Notes under the pieces: generated by a model
What the model was told of the DNA's origin: nothing
Database searches by the model: none
Seen by the model: the letters and a program-made list of their open reading frames with translations, nothing else
Shown: positions 8,770 to 18,286 of the stretch, piece after piece
Position numbering within the stretch: position 1 is the first letter of the stretch
Layout: each line of letters opens with the position of its first letter
From: Neorhizobium sp. NCHU2750
GTDB lineage: Bacteria > Pseudomonadota > Alphaproteobacteria > Rhizobiales > Rhizobiaceae
DNA: 64,000 nt
Assembly (NCBI RefSeq): GCF_003597675.1
Contig: NZ_CP030828.1
Span: 62,001 to 126,000, forward strand
Direction of reading: 5' to 3'
Made by a program: the position numbers and the translations under genes

Positions 8770-11700
8770 ATGACACCCCCTCGTCCAGTCGAAAAGAACG
8801 AAGATATTTCGCGAGTATTTGAGAGTTTTGCACCGGCTGTGCGCGAGCAGTCGGATTTGCGGCGTGCCATCACGGCAGCCTACCGCAAGCCGGAGGGGGA
8901 TTGCGTGGCCGCTCTTCTGGAGCAGGCCACCCTGCCCGATGCGACCCGCAGCGCGATCCGCGCGACGGCTGGTCAGTTGATTGCCGCTCTTCGTGCCAAG
9001 CACAAGGGCACCGGCGTCGAGGGACTGGTGCACGAATATTCCCTTTCGAGCCAGGAAGGTGTTGCCCTCATGTGTCTCGCAGAGGCCTTGTTGCGCATCC
9101 CCGATACCGCAACACGCGATGCCCTGATCCGTGACAAGATCTCCGATGGCGACTGGAAGTCTCACGTTGGCGGCGGCCGGTCGTTGTTCGTCAACGCGGC
9201 GACCTGGGGTCTGGTCGTCACCGGCAAGCTTACCAATACGGTCGATGGCCGCAGCCTCTCGGCGGCACTGACCCGTCTCATCGCCCGATGCGGCGAGCCG
9301 GTCATCCGCCGCGGTGTGGACATGGCCATGCGCATGATGGGCGAACAGTTCGTCACCGGCGAGACGATCGCCGAGGCGCTGAAGCGTGCAAAGCCGCTGG
9401 AAGAACGCGGCTTCCGCTATTCCTACGACATGCTCGGCGAAGCGGCGACCACGGCCGAGGATGCGGAGCGCTATTACAAGGATTATGAAACCGCGATCAA
9501 CGCGATCGGCAAAGCATCGGCGGGTCGCGGCATCTATGATGGTCCGGGCATTTCGATCAAGCTTTCTGCGCTCCACCCGCGTTACGTCCGTGGCCAGGCG
9601 GATCGTGTCATGGGTGAGCTTCTGCCGAAGGTGAAGGCACTCGCCGTCATCGCCAAGGGCTATAATATCGGCCTCAACATCGATGCGGAGGAAGCCGACC
9701 GTCTTGAGCTGTCGCTCGACCTGCTGCAGAGCCTTTGCGAGGATCCGGACCTTGTCGGCTGGGAAGGCATGGGCTTTGTCGTCCAGGCCTATGGCAAGCG
9801 CTGCCCCTATGTTCTCGATTTCATCATCGATCTTGCACGCCGCAACCAGCGACGCATCATGGTGCGGTTGGTGAAGGGTGCCTATTGGGATGCCGAGGTC
9901 AAGCGCGCCCAGGTGGACGGGCTGGAGGATTTTCCGGTCTACACCCGCAAGGTTCACACCGACCTTTCCTATATCGCCTGCGCCCGCAAGCTGCTGGCTG
10001 CGATCGATGTCATCTTTCCGCAATTTGCGACCCACAATGCCCAGACGCTGGCGACAATCTACCATCTGGCCGGCCCGGAGTTCAAAAGCGGCAAATATGA
10101 ATTCCAGTGCCTTCACGGCATGGGTGAACCGCTCTATGACGAAGTCGTGGGCTCCGCGAAGCTGGGTCGCCCCGCGCGCATCTATGCGCCTGTCGGTACG
10201 CATGAGACGCTGCTTGCCTATCTCGTCCGTCGCCTGCTGGAGAACGGTGCCAACTCGTCCTTCGTCAATCGCATCGGCGACAAGAGCGTTTCCATCGATG
10301 AGCTGGTGATGGATCCGGCCGACGTGGTTCGCGGCATGGCGGAGGTCGGCGCCCGGCACGATCAGATCGCCCTGCCCGGTGATCTTTATGGCGCAAGACG
10401 GAACTCCGTTGGGTTGGACCTTTCGAATGAAACCGTGCTGTCCGAGCTTTCGACGTCGCTGAAGGCATCGGCGGCCCGCGAATGGGTTTCCAAACCGCAA
10501 GTTGGCGGCGCTGACGTCGGCGGCACAAGCCGACCAGTCCTCAATCCCGGCGATCGACGTGACCTCGTCGGCACGGTAACCGAAATTTCCGAAGCCGGTG
10601 TCGAGCAGGCGATGGATATTGCGGCTTCCGCAGCCGTCAGTTGGGCAGCCGTGCCGCCCACAGAGCGTGCCGCCTGCCTCGACCGTGCGGCCGACATCAT
10701 GCAGGCGGATATGCCGGAACTGCTCGGCCTGATTATGCGCGAGGCCGGCAAGTCGATGCCGAATGCAATCGCGGAAGTTCGCGAGGCGATCGATTTCCTC
10801 CGTTACTACGCTGAGCAGGCCCGCCGTACGCTTGGTCCGGGACATCATCCGCTTGGTCCGGTCGTCTGCATCAGCCCGTGGAATTTCCCACTGGCGATCT
10901 TCACCGGCCAGATCGCGGCCGCCCTCGTCGCAGGCAATCCGGTTCTGGCAAAGCCTGCAGAAGAGACGCCGCTGATCGCGGCGCAGGGTATCCGCATCCT
11001 GCACGAGGCCGGCATCCCGACCGAGGCACTGCAACTCCTGCCCGGCGACGGCCGTGTTGGCGCGGCTCTCGTCGCATCGCCGAAAACCAGTGGCGTGATG
11101 TTCACCGGCTCGACGGAAGTCGCCCGGCTAATCCAGGCCGAGCTTGCGGGACGCCTTCTGCCGAGCGGCAAGCCGATCCCGCTGATTGCCGAGACCGGTG
11201 GCCAGAACGCCATGATCGTCGACTCCTCCGCCCTGGCAGAACAGGTCGTCTTCGACGTGATCGCCTCGGCTTTCGACAGCGCTGGCCAGCGTTGCTCGGC
11301 ACTGCGCGTGCTCTGCCTGCAGGAAGAGGTTGCCGACCGCATTCTCGCCATGCTGAAGGGCGCCGCCAAGGAACTCACCATCGGGCGGACCGATGAGCTC
11401 AAGATCGATATCGGTCCGGTCATCACCGACGAAGCCAAGCAGACGATCGAGAAGCATATCGAAGGTATGCGGGCTCTCGGCCGCAAGGTCGAGCAACTGC
11501 CGCTTGGTGCCGGAGCCGCGAACGGCACTTTCGTCGCGCCGACCATCATCGAAATTGCCTCGTTGAAGGACTTGAAGCGCGAGGTCTTCGGCCCGGTTCT
11601 CCATGTACTCCGCTACAAGCGTGACGACATGGAGCGCGTCATCGACGAGATCAATGGCAGCGGATACGGCCTGACCTTCGGGCTTCACACGCGGCTCGAC

Positions 11701-12465
11701 GAGACGATTGCGCAGGTCACCGGCCTCATCCGGGTTGGCAACATCTATGTCAACCGCAACGTCATTGGTGCGGTTGTCGGTGTCCAGCCATTTGGTGGGC
11801 GTGGTCTGTCGGGTACCGGTCCGAAGGCCGGCGGTCCGCTCTATCTTGGCCGTCTGGTCGACAAAGCGCCGGTGCCGCCGCGCCACAGCTCGGTTCATAC
11901 TGATCCGGTGCTGACCGATTTCGCCCGCTGGCTCGGCCAGCGCGGCCGCAATCGTCTGGCCCAAGACGCGCGTGAGACGGGGGCGGTTTCAGCCCTCGGC
12001 CTTCAGACGGACCTCGCCGGGCCGGTTGGCGAGCGCAATATCTACGCGCTTCATCCCCGCGGCCGTATCCTGCTTGTGCCGAAGACCGAGGTCGGCCTCT
12101 ATCGCCAGCTCACGGCCGCACTTGCGACCGGCAACGATGTCGCCATCGATGCCGCTTCCGGGCTGCAGCCTTCGCTCGCGGACCTGCCGGCGAGCGTGGC
12201 AGCCCGGATCGGCTGGAGCAGCGATTGGACCAAGGATGCGCCCTTTGCCGGTGCGCTGATCGAAGGAGAGGGTGAGATTGTGGTCGACGTGACGAAGAAG
12301 ATTGCGGCACTCCCCGGTCCCCTCGTCCTCGTTCAGGCGGCAACGACCGCGGAACTTGCAGACGACGCCGAGGCCTATTGCCTGAACTGGTTGCTGGAAG
12401 AGGTTTCGACCTCGATCAACACCACGGCAGCCGGCGGCAATGCCAGCCTTATGTCGATTGGCTAA
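8770..12465 (+). CDS. putA: Bifunctional proline dehydrogenase / P5C dehydrogenase PutA
   Basis: Trifunctional-length PutA of 1231 residues that oxidises proline to glutamate in two steps. The FAD-dependent proline dehydrogenase barrel occupies about residues 110-490 (GPGISIKLSALHPRY, RLVKGAYWDAEVKRAQ, FATHNAQT). The aldehyde dehydrogenase domain occupies about 560-1020, with general-base Glu808 in AETGGQN and nucleophile Cys842 in GQRCSALR. A C-terminal aldehyde-dehydrogenase-like extension of about 180 residues follows, as in long type PutAs. No ribbon-helix-helix domain precedes the dehydrogenase, so it should not be a repressor. The gene is monocistronic and ends near an intergenic repeat. 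Confidence 0.97.
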   Translation: MTPPRPVEKNEDISRVFESFAPAVREQSDLRRAITAAYRKPEGDCVAALLEQATLPDATRSAIRATAGQLIAALRAKHKGTGVEGLVHEYSLSSQEGVALMCLAEALLRIPDTATRDALIRDKISDGDWKSHVGGGRSLFVNAATWGLVVTGKLTNTVDGRSLSAALTRLIARCGEPVIRRGVDMAMRMMGEQFVTGETIAEALKRAKPLEERGFRYSYDMLGEAATTAEDAERYYKDYETAINAIGKASAGRGIYDGPGISIKLSALHPRYVRGQADRVMGELLPKVKALAVIAKGYNIGLNIDAEEADRLELSLDLLQSLCEDPDLVGWEGMGFVVQAYGKRCPYVLDFIIDLARRNQRRIMVRLVKGAYWDAEVKRAQVDGLEDFPVYTRKVHTDLSYIACARKLLAAIDVIFPQFATHNAQTLATIYHLAGPEFKSGKYEFQCLHGMGEPLYDEVVGSAKLGRPARIYAPVGTHETLLAYLVRRLLENGANSSFVNRIGDKSVSIDELVMDPADVVRGMAEVGARHDQIALPGDLYGARRNSVGLDLSNETVLSELSTSLKASAAREWVSKPQVGGADVGGTSRPVLNPGDRRDLVGTVTEISEAGVEQAMDIAASAAVSWAAVPPTERAACLDRAADIMQADMPELLGLIMREAGKSMPNAIAEVREAIDFLRYYAEQARRTLGPGHHPLGPVVCISPWNFPLAIFTGQIAAALVAGNPVLAKPAEETPLIAAQGIRILHEAGIPTEALQLLPGDGRVGAALVASPKTSGVMFTGSTEVARLIQAELAGRLLPSGKPIPLIAETGGQNAMIVDSSALAEQVVFDVIASAFDSAGQRCSALRVLCLQEEVADRILAMLKGAAKELTIGRTDELKIDIGPVITDEAKQTIEKHIEGMRALGRKVEQLPLGAGAANGTFVAPTIIEIASLKDLKREVFGPVLHVLRYKRDDMERVIDEINGSGYGLTFGLHTRLDETIAQVTGLIRVGNIYVNRNVIGAVVGVQPFGGRGLSGTGPKAGGPLYLGRLVDKAPVPPRHSSVHTDPVLTDFARWLGQRGRNRLAQDARETGAVSALGLQTDLAGPVGERNIYALHPRGRILLVPKTEVGLYRQLTAALATGNDVAIDAASGLQPSLADLPASVAARIGWSSDWTKDAPFAGALIEGEGEIVVDVTKKIAALPGPLVLVQAATTAELADDAEAYCLNWLLEEVSTSINTTAAGGNASLMSIG

Positions 12466-12480
12466 GAGACCATGCCGGCT

Positions 12481-12586
12481 ACAGCATCGGCCCGAAAATC
12501 GGAATCGATTTTCGGAAAGCCTGATGCGTAGATTCAATGAGATAGAGCGTCCTTTGTGCGTCCATTCGGACGCACGGCGCTCTAGG
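12481..12586. repeat. Rhizobial intergenic palindromic element, copy 1
   Basis: Two nested hairpins between the convergent putA and response regulator genes. The first is CCGAAAATCG / CGATTTTCGG near 12492-12515. The second is GTGCGTCC / GGACGCAC with outer AGAGCG / CGCTCT near 12545-12583. The left end (ACAGCAT then CCCGAAAAT) is shared with the copy at 28708. Such elements are scattered through rhizobial intergenic DNA. Here it may also act as a bidirectional terminator. Confidence 0.6.
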
Positions 12587-12588
12587 TT

Positions 12589-13308
12589 TCAAGCCTGGCC
12601 GGCGCCCTGTCGCATGTCGCGCTCGGCGCGTTCGATCGCGCTGGCGTTCAGAACCCGGCGGGAAAGGGCAACGGCAATTGCGCGCGTGCGCAGGTTGAAC
12701 CACCCCTCCCCTCCCTGTCCCGAGCTCTCGTAGACATCCAGCTTTTCGTAAAGCTGCTGCAGGCGGTTCTGGACACTGCGAAGCGACAGATGCTTGCGGT
12801 GGGCGATTGCCTTGTCGGTGAGGCCGAGGGCAACATCGACGAGGATTTCATATTCCACGTCGGAGAGACCAAGCGAATTGCCGAGGCTCTTCTGCTGAAT
12901 GCCGCGAACTTCGCGATCGATGACACACTGGCTCTCGACGAAAACGCTGCGCAGCGCCAGTTTCAGCCGTTCTTCGGAGGCTGATTTCAGCACATATCCA
13001 TAGGTCGCCCCTTCCGGAACGATGCGCGCCACGCCGCGTACATAGGCTTCATCGGAATAGTTCGACCAGAAAAGGATCTTCGTGTCCGGCCGCTCGCGCC
13101 AGATGGTGCGGGCCGCCTCGATCCCGTTGCGCTCGCTCATCTGCAGATCCATGACGACATGCTCGACGCGGGACGCGCGCGCCTGGGTCTCGCCGGTCAA
13201 TCCGTTGCCCGCCTCCATGATGGTCTGGCATTCCGGCAACGCCGCGCGCACGGCCTCGTTCAGGTAAGAGCGATGCAATGCATCATCCTCGACGATCAGG
13301 ACATCCAT
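12589..13308 (-). CDS. LuxR/NarL-type response regulator
   Basis: Response regulator of 239 residues. The start at 13308 is chosen because the receiver begins there (MDVLIVEDDALHRSYL), two bases after the kinase stop, although the frame stays open upstream. The phospho-acceptor Asp is in HVVMDLQMSERNG. The C-terminal LuxR-type helix-turn-helix lies near residues 150-210 (LSDVEYEILVDVALGLTDKA, then HLSLRSVQNRLQQLYEKL). It is cotranscribed with the histidine kinase and divergent from a sugar ABC operon that it probably controls. Confidence 0.88.
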   Translation of the reverse strand: MDVLIVEDDALHRSYLNEAVRAALPECQTIMEAGNGLTGETQARASRVEHVVMDLQMSERNGIEAARTIWRERPDTKILFWSNYSDEAYVRGVARIVPEGATYGYVLKSASEERLKLALRSVFVESQCVIDREVRGIQQKSLGNSLGLSDVEYEILVDVALGLTDKAIAHRKHLSLRSVQNRLQQLYEKLDVYESSGQGGEGWFNLRTRAIAVALSRRVLNASAIERAERDMRQGAGQA

Positions 13309-13310
13309 CG

Positions 13311-14549
13311 TCACACCTCCGCCAGTACATGATGATCTGTCGGCAGCACCAGCCTGACGCGGGTTCCGCCCTGCCCCACTGCCGGATTGCTGCCGATTTC
13401 GAACCGTGCCGAGATCAGTCGGGCGCGGGTTTTCATGTTGTCGATACCATGGCCGGTCATCTGCCGGCATTCTGTCATGCCCTGTCCATTGTCCTCGATA
13501 TCGATGCAAAGGGCGCGTTCCTGCCGCTGCAGGCGTACCGTGATGCGGCTCGCCCGGCCATGGCGAATGGCATTGTTGACGGCTTCCTGGACGATCCTGA
13601 AGAGCGCGACCGTGACGGTGGGATCGAGCTCGCGCAGGCTGCCATCGCTTTCGTCGCTCATGCGCCATTCGATCGGCTGGCCGCTTTCCCGCACGGAGCG
13701 TTCAAGATGGGTCTCGATCGCTTCCGCGACGCCGAAGAGCTGCAGCACGGTGGGTTTTGCTTCCTCGATGATCTGTCTCAGGTCCTGCATGCATTGCTGC
13801 AGGGAGCGACAGAGCGGCTCAAGAGCGTCGCCAGGAACGGAGACAAGATCCGTCAGGCGTTCCATCCTTCGTGTCAGCCGCGTCAGGTCGGCAAGCGTCT
13901 GGTCATGCAGATCCATGCCGATCCTCTGGCGCTCCGCCTCCAACGCCTCTGTCAGCTTCAATGCGCCAAGCCTCAAGCCTTCCTCCCGCGCGCTGGCTTC
14001 GGTCTCGATCACTGCGGAGCGCTTGGCCTGTTCTGCGGCACGCAGCGCAAAGAAATAGGGCGCCAGAAGATCGGCCACTGCACGGGCGTTCTCGACATCC
14101 TCCATCGTATAGCAGTCACTTGCACGCGACGAGCAGCTCAGCGCGCCGATTACGTCACCCTGGACCTTCAGCGGCACATGCAGCCGGCTATGGAGCCTCA
14201 GTTCGAGGATGGGACTGGCAAAGGCGCCTTCGAAATGAAAACGCGGGTCGGTGCAGGCGTTGGCCGACAGCAGGAAGTCGACCTCTCCTGTCAGCAATGT
14301 GCGGATCGGGCTGCCGGTCAGAAGTGCCGGTGGGTGCTTGCTCCACGCCGTCTCAAGCCCGCTTTCATAGGCGATGTGATATTTGCCGTCGATCTGCTTG
14401 ATACAGACGTCGAGATGGTCGTGCGGAATGATATGGCTGATCTCGTCAGCCACCGCCTTGATGATGGACGTGAAATCGAGATGCCCGGCCAGCAGGCGGG
14501 AAATCCCCAAATAGCGGTCGAACAGCGTGTTGCGCGCCGAGTTGAGCAT
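13311..14549 (-). CDS. GAF-domain sensor histidine kinase (HisKA_3 type)
   Basis: Kinase of 412 residues with no clear membrane segment, hence probably cytoplasmic. The N-terminal half (about 20-180) has GAF character (FEGAFASPILELRLHSRLHV, then VPLKVQGDVIGALS). Phospho-acceptor His is in RIGMDLHDQTLADLTRL, typical of NarX/DegS-like kinases, and the ATPase domain carries EAVNNAIRHGRASRI and DNGQGMT, with a late GTRVRLVLP. A cytoplasmic sensor beside a sugar importer suggests detection of an intracellular or imported compound. The signal is unknown. Confidence 0.88.
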   Translation of the reverse strand: MLNSARNTLFDRYLGISRLLAGHLDFTSIIKAVADEISHIIPHDHLDVCIKQIDGKYHIAYESGLETAWSKHPPALLTGSPIRTLLTGEVDFLLSANACTDPRFHFEGAFASPILELRLHSRLHVPLKVQGDVIGALSCSSRASDCYTMEDVENARAVADLLAPYFFALRAAEQAKRSAVIETEASAREEGLRLGALKLTEALEAERQRIGMDLHDQTLADLTRLTRRMERLTDLVSVPGDALEPLCRSLQQCMQDLRQIIEEAKPTVLQLFGVAEAIETHLERSVRESGQPIEWRMSDESDGSLRELDPTVTVALFRIVQEAVNNAIRHGRASRITVRLQRQERALCIDIEDNGQGMTECRQMTGHGIDNMKTRARLISARFEIGSNPAVGQGGTRVRLVLPTDHHVLAEV

Positions 14550-14608
14550 AAGCGGACCTCCTCCAGTCCTTCAGCCTCCAATTAAGCGTCAGCTTTTCAA
14601 GCATGTCT

Positions 14609-14643
14609 TGCGGGAACCCGCAGATATTGCGCGCAAACCCGCA
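14609..14643. promoter_or_regulatory. Candidate response-regulator binding sites
   Basis: Palindrome TGCGGGAACCCGCA (14609-14622), followed by a further half-site ACCCGCA at 14637-14643. The two ACCCGCA copies start 21 bp apart, two helical turns. The cluster sits between the divergent kinase gene and the sugar-binding protein gene, where the neighbouring LuxR-type regulator would be expected to act. Confidence 0.4.
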
Positions 14644-14792
14644 CAAAGCGTGCTTGGATGCGCCTGTACAATGTCAAGAAACTCCTCCATGCTCGATTTA
14701 CTGAGCAAAAGGGGCTCAGGGCAATCATTATCTCCGGTTCACCGTTGAGGAGCGGCCCGGACGATATGCAGGGAGCTATTCGGGAGGAAATC

Positions 14793-15800
14793 ATGACCAT
14801 CAGAATGATGCTGGCGGCATCCGTCGCCTTTGCATGCCTGTGCGCGCCGGCATTCGCCGATACGTCTTCGAAGAAGATCGCACTGTCGAACAATTATGCC
14901 GGAAATTCCTGGCGTCAGGCCATGCTGACGAGCTGGGATAAGGTCACCAAGGAGGCCGTGTCGAAGGGCATCGTGGCCGCAGCAGATCCGTTCACCACAG
15001 CCGAAAACCAGGCGACTGAACAGGCGGCCCAGATCCAGAACATGATCCTGCAGGGCTATGATGCGATCGTCATCGATGCGGCTTCGCCGACCGCGCTCAA
15101 CGGCGCGATCAAGGAAGCCTGCGATGCCGGTATCACGGTTGTTTCCTTCGATGGCGTGGTTACCGAGCCTTGCGCGTGGCGCATTGCCGTCGACTTCAAG
15201 GCGATGGGCGAAAGCCAGATCGACTACCTCGCCAAGAAACTGCCCAAGGGTGGCAATCTTCTCGAGATCCGCGGCCTTGCCGGGGTTTCCGTCGATGACG
15301 AGATCCATGCCGGTATTGAGGCAGGGGTGAAGAAATACCCGCAGTTCAAGGTTGTCGGCTCGGTCAATGGCGACTGGGCGCAGGACGTCGCCCAGCGTGC
15401 CGTAGCCGGTATCCTGCCAAGCCTGCCCGAGGTGGCGGCCGTCGTCACCCAGGGCGGTGACGGCTATGGTGCGGCTCAGGCATTCGCTGCGGCCAAGCGG
15501 CCCACACCGACTATTGTCATGGGTAATCGCGAGGACGAGCTCGTCTGGTGGAAGCAGCAGAAGGACAAGGACGGCTACGAGACCATGTCGGTTTCGATTG
15601 CCCCCGGTGTCTCGACGCTCGCTTTCTGGGTGGCGCAGCAGATCCTCGACGGCAAAGACGTGAAGAAGGACCTCGTCGTGCCGTTCCTTCGGATTGACCA
15701 GGGCAATCTGGAAGAGAACCTGAAGACCACCCAGAAGGGTGGCGTGGCGAATGTCGATTATTCGCTTGAAGATGCCCGGAAGGTGATCGACGCGAAATAG
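14793..15800 (+). CDS. Sugar ABC transporter substrate-binding protein (RbsB type)
   Basis: Periplasmic binding protein of 335 residues. The start at 14793 follows a clear GGAGG (14783-14787) and gives a proper signal peptide (to about residue 24, CAPAFADT). The upstream in-frame ATG region lacks both features. Type 1 periplasmic fold motifs seen are NNYAGNSWRQ, YDAIVIDAASPTALNGAI, the ribose-binding-like GITVVSFDG, and NLLEIRGLAGVS. It is the first gene of a sugar importer operon and is followed by a stable hairpin. The substrate is unknown. Confidence 0.88.
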   Translation: MTIRMMLAASVAFACLCAPAFADTSSKKIALSNNYAGNSWRQAMLTSWDKVTKEAVSKGIVAAADPFTTAENQATEQAAQIQNMILQGYDAIVIDAASPTALNGAIKEACDAGITVVSFDGVVTEPCAWRIAVDFKAMGESQIDYLAKKLPKGGNLLEIRGLAGVSVDDEIHAGIEAGVKKYPQFKVVGSVNGDWAQDVAQRAVAGILPSLPEVAAVVTQGGDGYGAAQAFAAAKRPTPTIVMGNREDELVWWKQQKDKDGYETMSVSIAPGVSTLAFWVAQQILDGKDVKKDLVVPFLRIDQGNLEENLKTTQKGGVANVDYSLEDARKVIDAK

Positions 15801-15813
15801 CGTCGCCTCCCGC

Positions 15814-15856
15814 GTGCCGGGGCGCCAAGGAAGCCCAACGCCTTGCGCCCCGGCAC
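15814..15856 (+). terminator. Intra-operon hairpin after binding-protein gene
   Basis: Perfect 12-bp stem GTGCCGGGGCGC (15814-15825) / GCGCCCCGGCAC (15845-15856) without a T tract, between the binding-protein gene and the ATPase gene. Such stems often stabilise the upstream mRNA and lower downstream expression. True termination is less likely. Confidence 0.6.
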
Positions 15857-15887
15857 CATCCCCCGATCACAGATTGACAGCGATTTC

Positions 15888-17348
15888 ATGAGTGAAACCT
15901 TGAAGCGACAAGAGGTCGTTGCTGCGCGCGACGTCCGTGTGACATTCGGAGCCGTCAAGGCGCTCGATGGCGCAGACCTCATCATCTACGCCGGTGAATG
16001 TGTCGGGCTTGTCGGCCACAATGGCGCCGGCAAGTCTACCATCGTCAACGTCATCAACGGCGGTCTGACGCCGCATGACGGCTCGCTGACATATGGCGGG
16101 AGTGAGGTGCACGGCATCTCAGCGGCGCGCGCCAGCGGTGTACGCTGCGTTTTTCAGGAACTGTCGCTTTGCCCCAACCTGACGGTTGGTGAGAATGCCC
16201 GCATCATGCATGCGGATCTCAAAGGTTTTGCATGGCGTGGCCGGGCATTGAAGCTGGTCGAGACGCAGCTGAAAGAGATTTTTCCCGGTCACGCGATCGA
16301 TTGCGACAGCACGGTCGACGACCTGTCAATTGCCGAGCGCCAGATGGTGGAGATCGCCATCAGCTTTGCCGGGATCGAGAAAAGACCAAAGCTCGTCATC
16401 CTCGATGAGCCGACCTCGTCGCTCGATGCCGGACTTGCCGCACAATTGATGGCCTATATCCGCAAGTTCGTCGGCGAAGGCGGTTCGGTCCTGCTGATAT
16501 CGCACATTCTCGGCGAGATTCTTTCGACCTCGGACCGGATCGTGGTGATGAAGGACGGGCGCGTCGTGGCAGACCGCTTAGCATCCGATTTTTCCACGCG
16601 CAGCCTCGTCGAGGCGATGGGCAATGTCGTGCGAGAGCAGGAATTTTCACGCGGCCTGCCGGCCCGTACGGGCGATCCAGTGCTTTCCATGCCGCCGCGG
16701 CGCGGGCACGGCCTTGCATTTCAGGCATGGCGCGGCGAGATGATCGGCCTTGCGGGACTTGGCGGCCATGGACAGACAGAGGCGCTGCTCGACCTCTATC
16801 TCGACCGCAACAGCAACTGGTGGCCGACAAAGCGTCGCGAGATCGCCTTCGTGGCCGGTGACCGCAGCCTGAACGGCACGTTTCCACTGTGGAGCATTCT
16901 CAAGAACCTGTCGATCGCCTCGCTGGGGCAGCTTTCGACCAGGCGGATGGTCGACAAGGCACGCGAAGAAACGCTCGGCGCTGGCTGGAAGCAGAGGATC
17001 GAGATCCGCACGCCCGACATGGGCAATCGCATCCTGTCGCTGTCGGGCGGTAATCAACAGAAAGTGCTTTTCGCCCGGGCCCTGGCAACCACGGCCAGCA
17101 CGGTGCTGATGGACGATCCGATGCGGGGCGTCGACATCGGCACGAAGCAGGAAGTCTATGAGATCCTGCGCTCGGAAGCCGCCAATGGACGCACATTCAT
17201 CTGGTATTCGACCGAGATGGACGAAGTCAGGCTCTGCGACCGGGTCTATGTCTTCCGCGACGGCGCAATCGTGGCGGAGCTGGTTGGTGATGAAATCACC
17301 GAGAAGAACGTGCTCGCAGCCTCGTTCAGCGAGGGAGATGCGGCATGA
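15888..17348 (+). CDS. Sugar ABC transporter double ATP-binding protein
   Basis: RbsA-like ATPase of 486 residues from the ATG at 15888 (a TTG at 15843 lies inside the preceding hairpin and is rejected). The first domain has Walker [10 protein letters not shown], signature LSIAERQM and Walker [13 protein letters not shown]. The second is shorter and diverged: its P-loop region reads [14 protein letters not shown], the signature [10 protein letters not shown] is intact, and Walker B reads [15 protein letters not shown], with Asp where the catalytic Glu is usual. The following permease overlaps the stop by four bases. It supplies energy to the two permeases below. Confidence 0.88.
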   Translation: MSETLKRQEVVAARDVRVTFGAVKALDGADLIIYAGECVGLVGHNGAGKSTIVNVINGGLTPHDGSLTYGGSEVHGISAARASGVRCVFQELSLCPNLTVGENARIMHADLKGFAWRGRALKLVETQLKEIFPGHAIDCDSTVDDLSIAERQMVEIAISFAGIEKRPKLVILDEPTSSLDAGLAAQLMAYIRKFVGEGGSVLLISHILGEILSTSDRIVVMKDGRVVADRLASDFSTRSLVEAMGNVVREQEFSRGLPARTGDPVLSMPPRRGHGLAFQAWRGEMIGLAGLGGHGQTEALLDLYLDRNSNWWPTKRREIAFVAGDRSLNGTFPLWSILKNLSIASLGQLSTRRMVDKAREETLGAGWKQRIEIRTPDMGNRILSLSGGNQQKVLFARALATTASTVLMDDPMRGVDIGTKQEVYEILRSEAANGRTFIWYSTEMDEVRLCDRVYVFRDGAIVAELVGDEITEKNVLAASFSEGDAA

Positions 17349-18286
17349 AGATCTCTTCCGGTACCGTCCGCCTGATCATCCCGGCCGCATCGCTGATCCT
17401 GCTGCTTGTTGCCGTCTTCTACATGCAGCCACGCGCCATGAGCTATACCGGGCTGAACCTCCTGTTCAACCTCGCCGTCCCGATAGCGCTTGCGACGATT
17501 GCCCAGATGCTGATCATGTCCGTCAACGACCTCGATCTGTCGATGGGCACCTTCGTCAGCTTCTCGGCCTGCGTTGCGGCCACATTCCTGCAATCCTCGC
17601 CGATGCTTGGGATCCTGATCTTCCTCGGAGCGATTGCCGCCTATGCCCTGATCGGCGTGGTCATCTATGTCCGAGACCTGCCATCGATCGTCGTCACGCT
17701 CGGCATGAGCTTCGTCTGGGGCGGGCTGGCGGTCCTCATCCTCCCCTCCCCCGGCGGTACGGCGCCGGTATGGGCGCGGTGGCTGATGACGGCCAAGCCA
17801 CCGCTCGTGCCGATGGCGATCGTTGCCAGCGTCCTGATTGCCGCCATTACCCACTATATCGTCATGCGCTCGTCCTTCGGCGTGCTGATGCGTGGCGTCG
17901 GCGGCAATGATCGGTCGGTCGAACGCGCCGGCTGGTCCGTGCTCGGCCTTCGTGCCGCGACCTATGCGCTGGCGGGCTTTTTCGCGGTACTTTCCGGCAT
18001 CGCTCTCGTCGGGCTTACCACGTCGGCTGATGCCAATATCGCGCTGCGCTACACGTTGCTCTCGATCGCCGGCGTCATCCTTGGCGGCGGGCAGTTTGTC
18101 GGCGGTAAAGTCTCGCCGATCGGTGCGGTGATCGGTGCCCTGACCCTCACGCTTGCCGGGTCCTTCCTGTCCTTCATGCGCATCTCGCCCGACTGGCAGA
18201 TCGGAGCGCAAGGCGCGATCCTGATCGTCGTGCTGGCTCTGCGCCTTGCCCTCAACCGTCTGGAAAAGCGGGAGAAGAGCCAATGA
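17345..18286 (+). CDS. Sugar ABC transporter permease (RbsC type), first
   Basis: Membrane permease of 313 residues with about eight to ten hydrophobic segments. The conserved [20 protein letters not shown] (about residues 60-79) and the C-terminal [20 protein letters not shown] mark the RbsC/YtfT family. Four-base start-stop overlaps at both ends show tight coupling within the operon. With the next permease it probably forms a heterodimer, because both are full length and diverged from one another. Confidence 0.88.
   Translation: MKISSGTVRLIIPAASLILLLVAVFYMQPRAMSYTGLNLLFNLAVPIALATIAQMLIMSVNDLDLSMGTFVSFSACVAATFLQSSPMLGILIFLGAIAAYALIGVVIYVRDLPSIVVTLGMSFVWGGLAVLILPSPGGTAPVWARWLMTAKPPLVPMAIVASVLIAAITHYIVMRSSFGVLMRGVGGNDRSVERAGWSVLGLRAATYALAGFFAVLSGIALVGLTTSADANIALRYTLLSIAGVILGGGQFVGGKVSPIGAVIGALTLTLAGSFLSFMRISPDWQIGAQGAILIVVLALRLALNRLEKREKSQ

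Noticed and set aside
8608..11034. 808-residue minus-strand open frame inside putA
   Set aside because: Antisense shadow of a high-GC gene. It has no family resemblance, while the plus strand encodes a textbook PutA with all catalytic residues.
13278..14585. 435-residue plus-strand frame opposite the histidine kinase
   Set aside because: Antisense to a clear kinase with H, N and G boxes. No recognisable domain.
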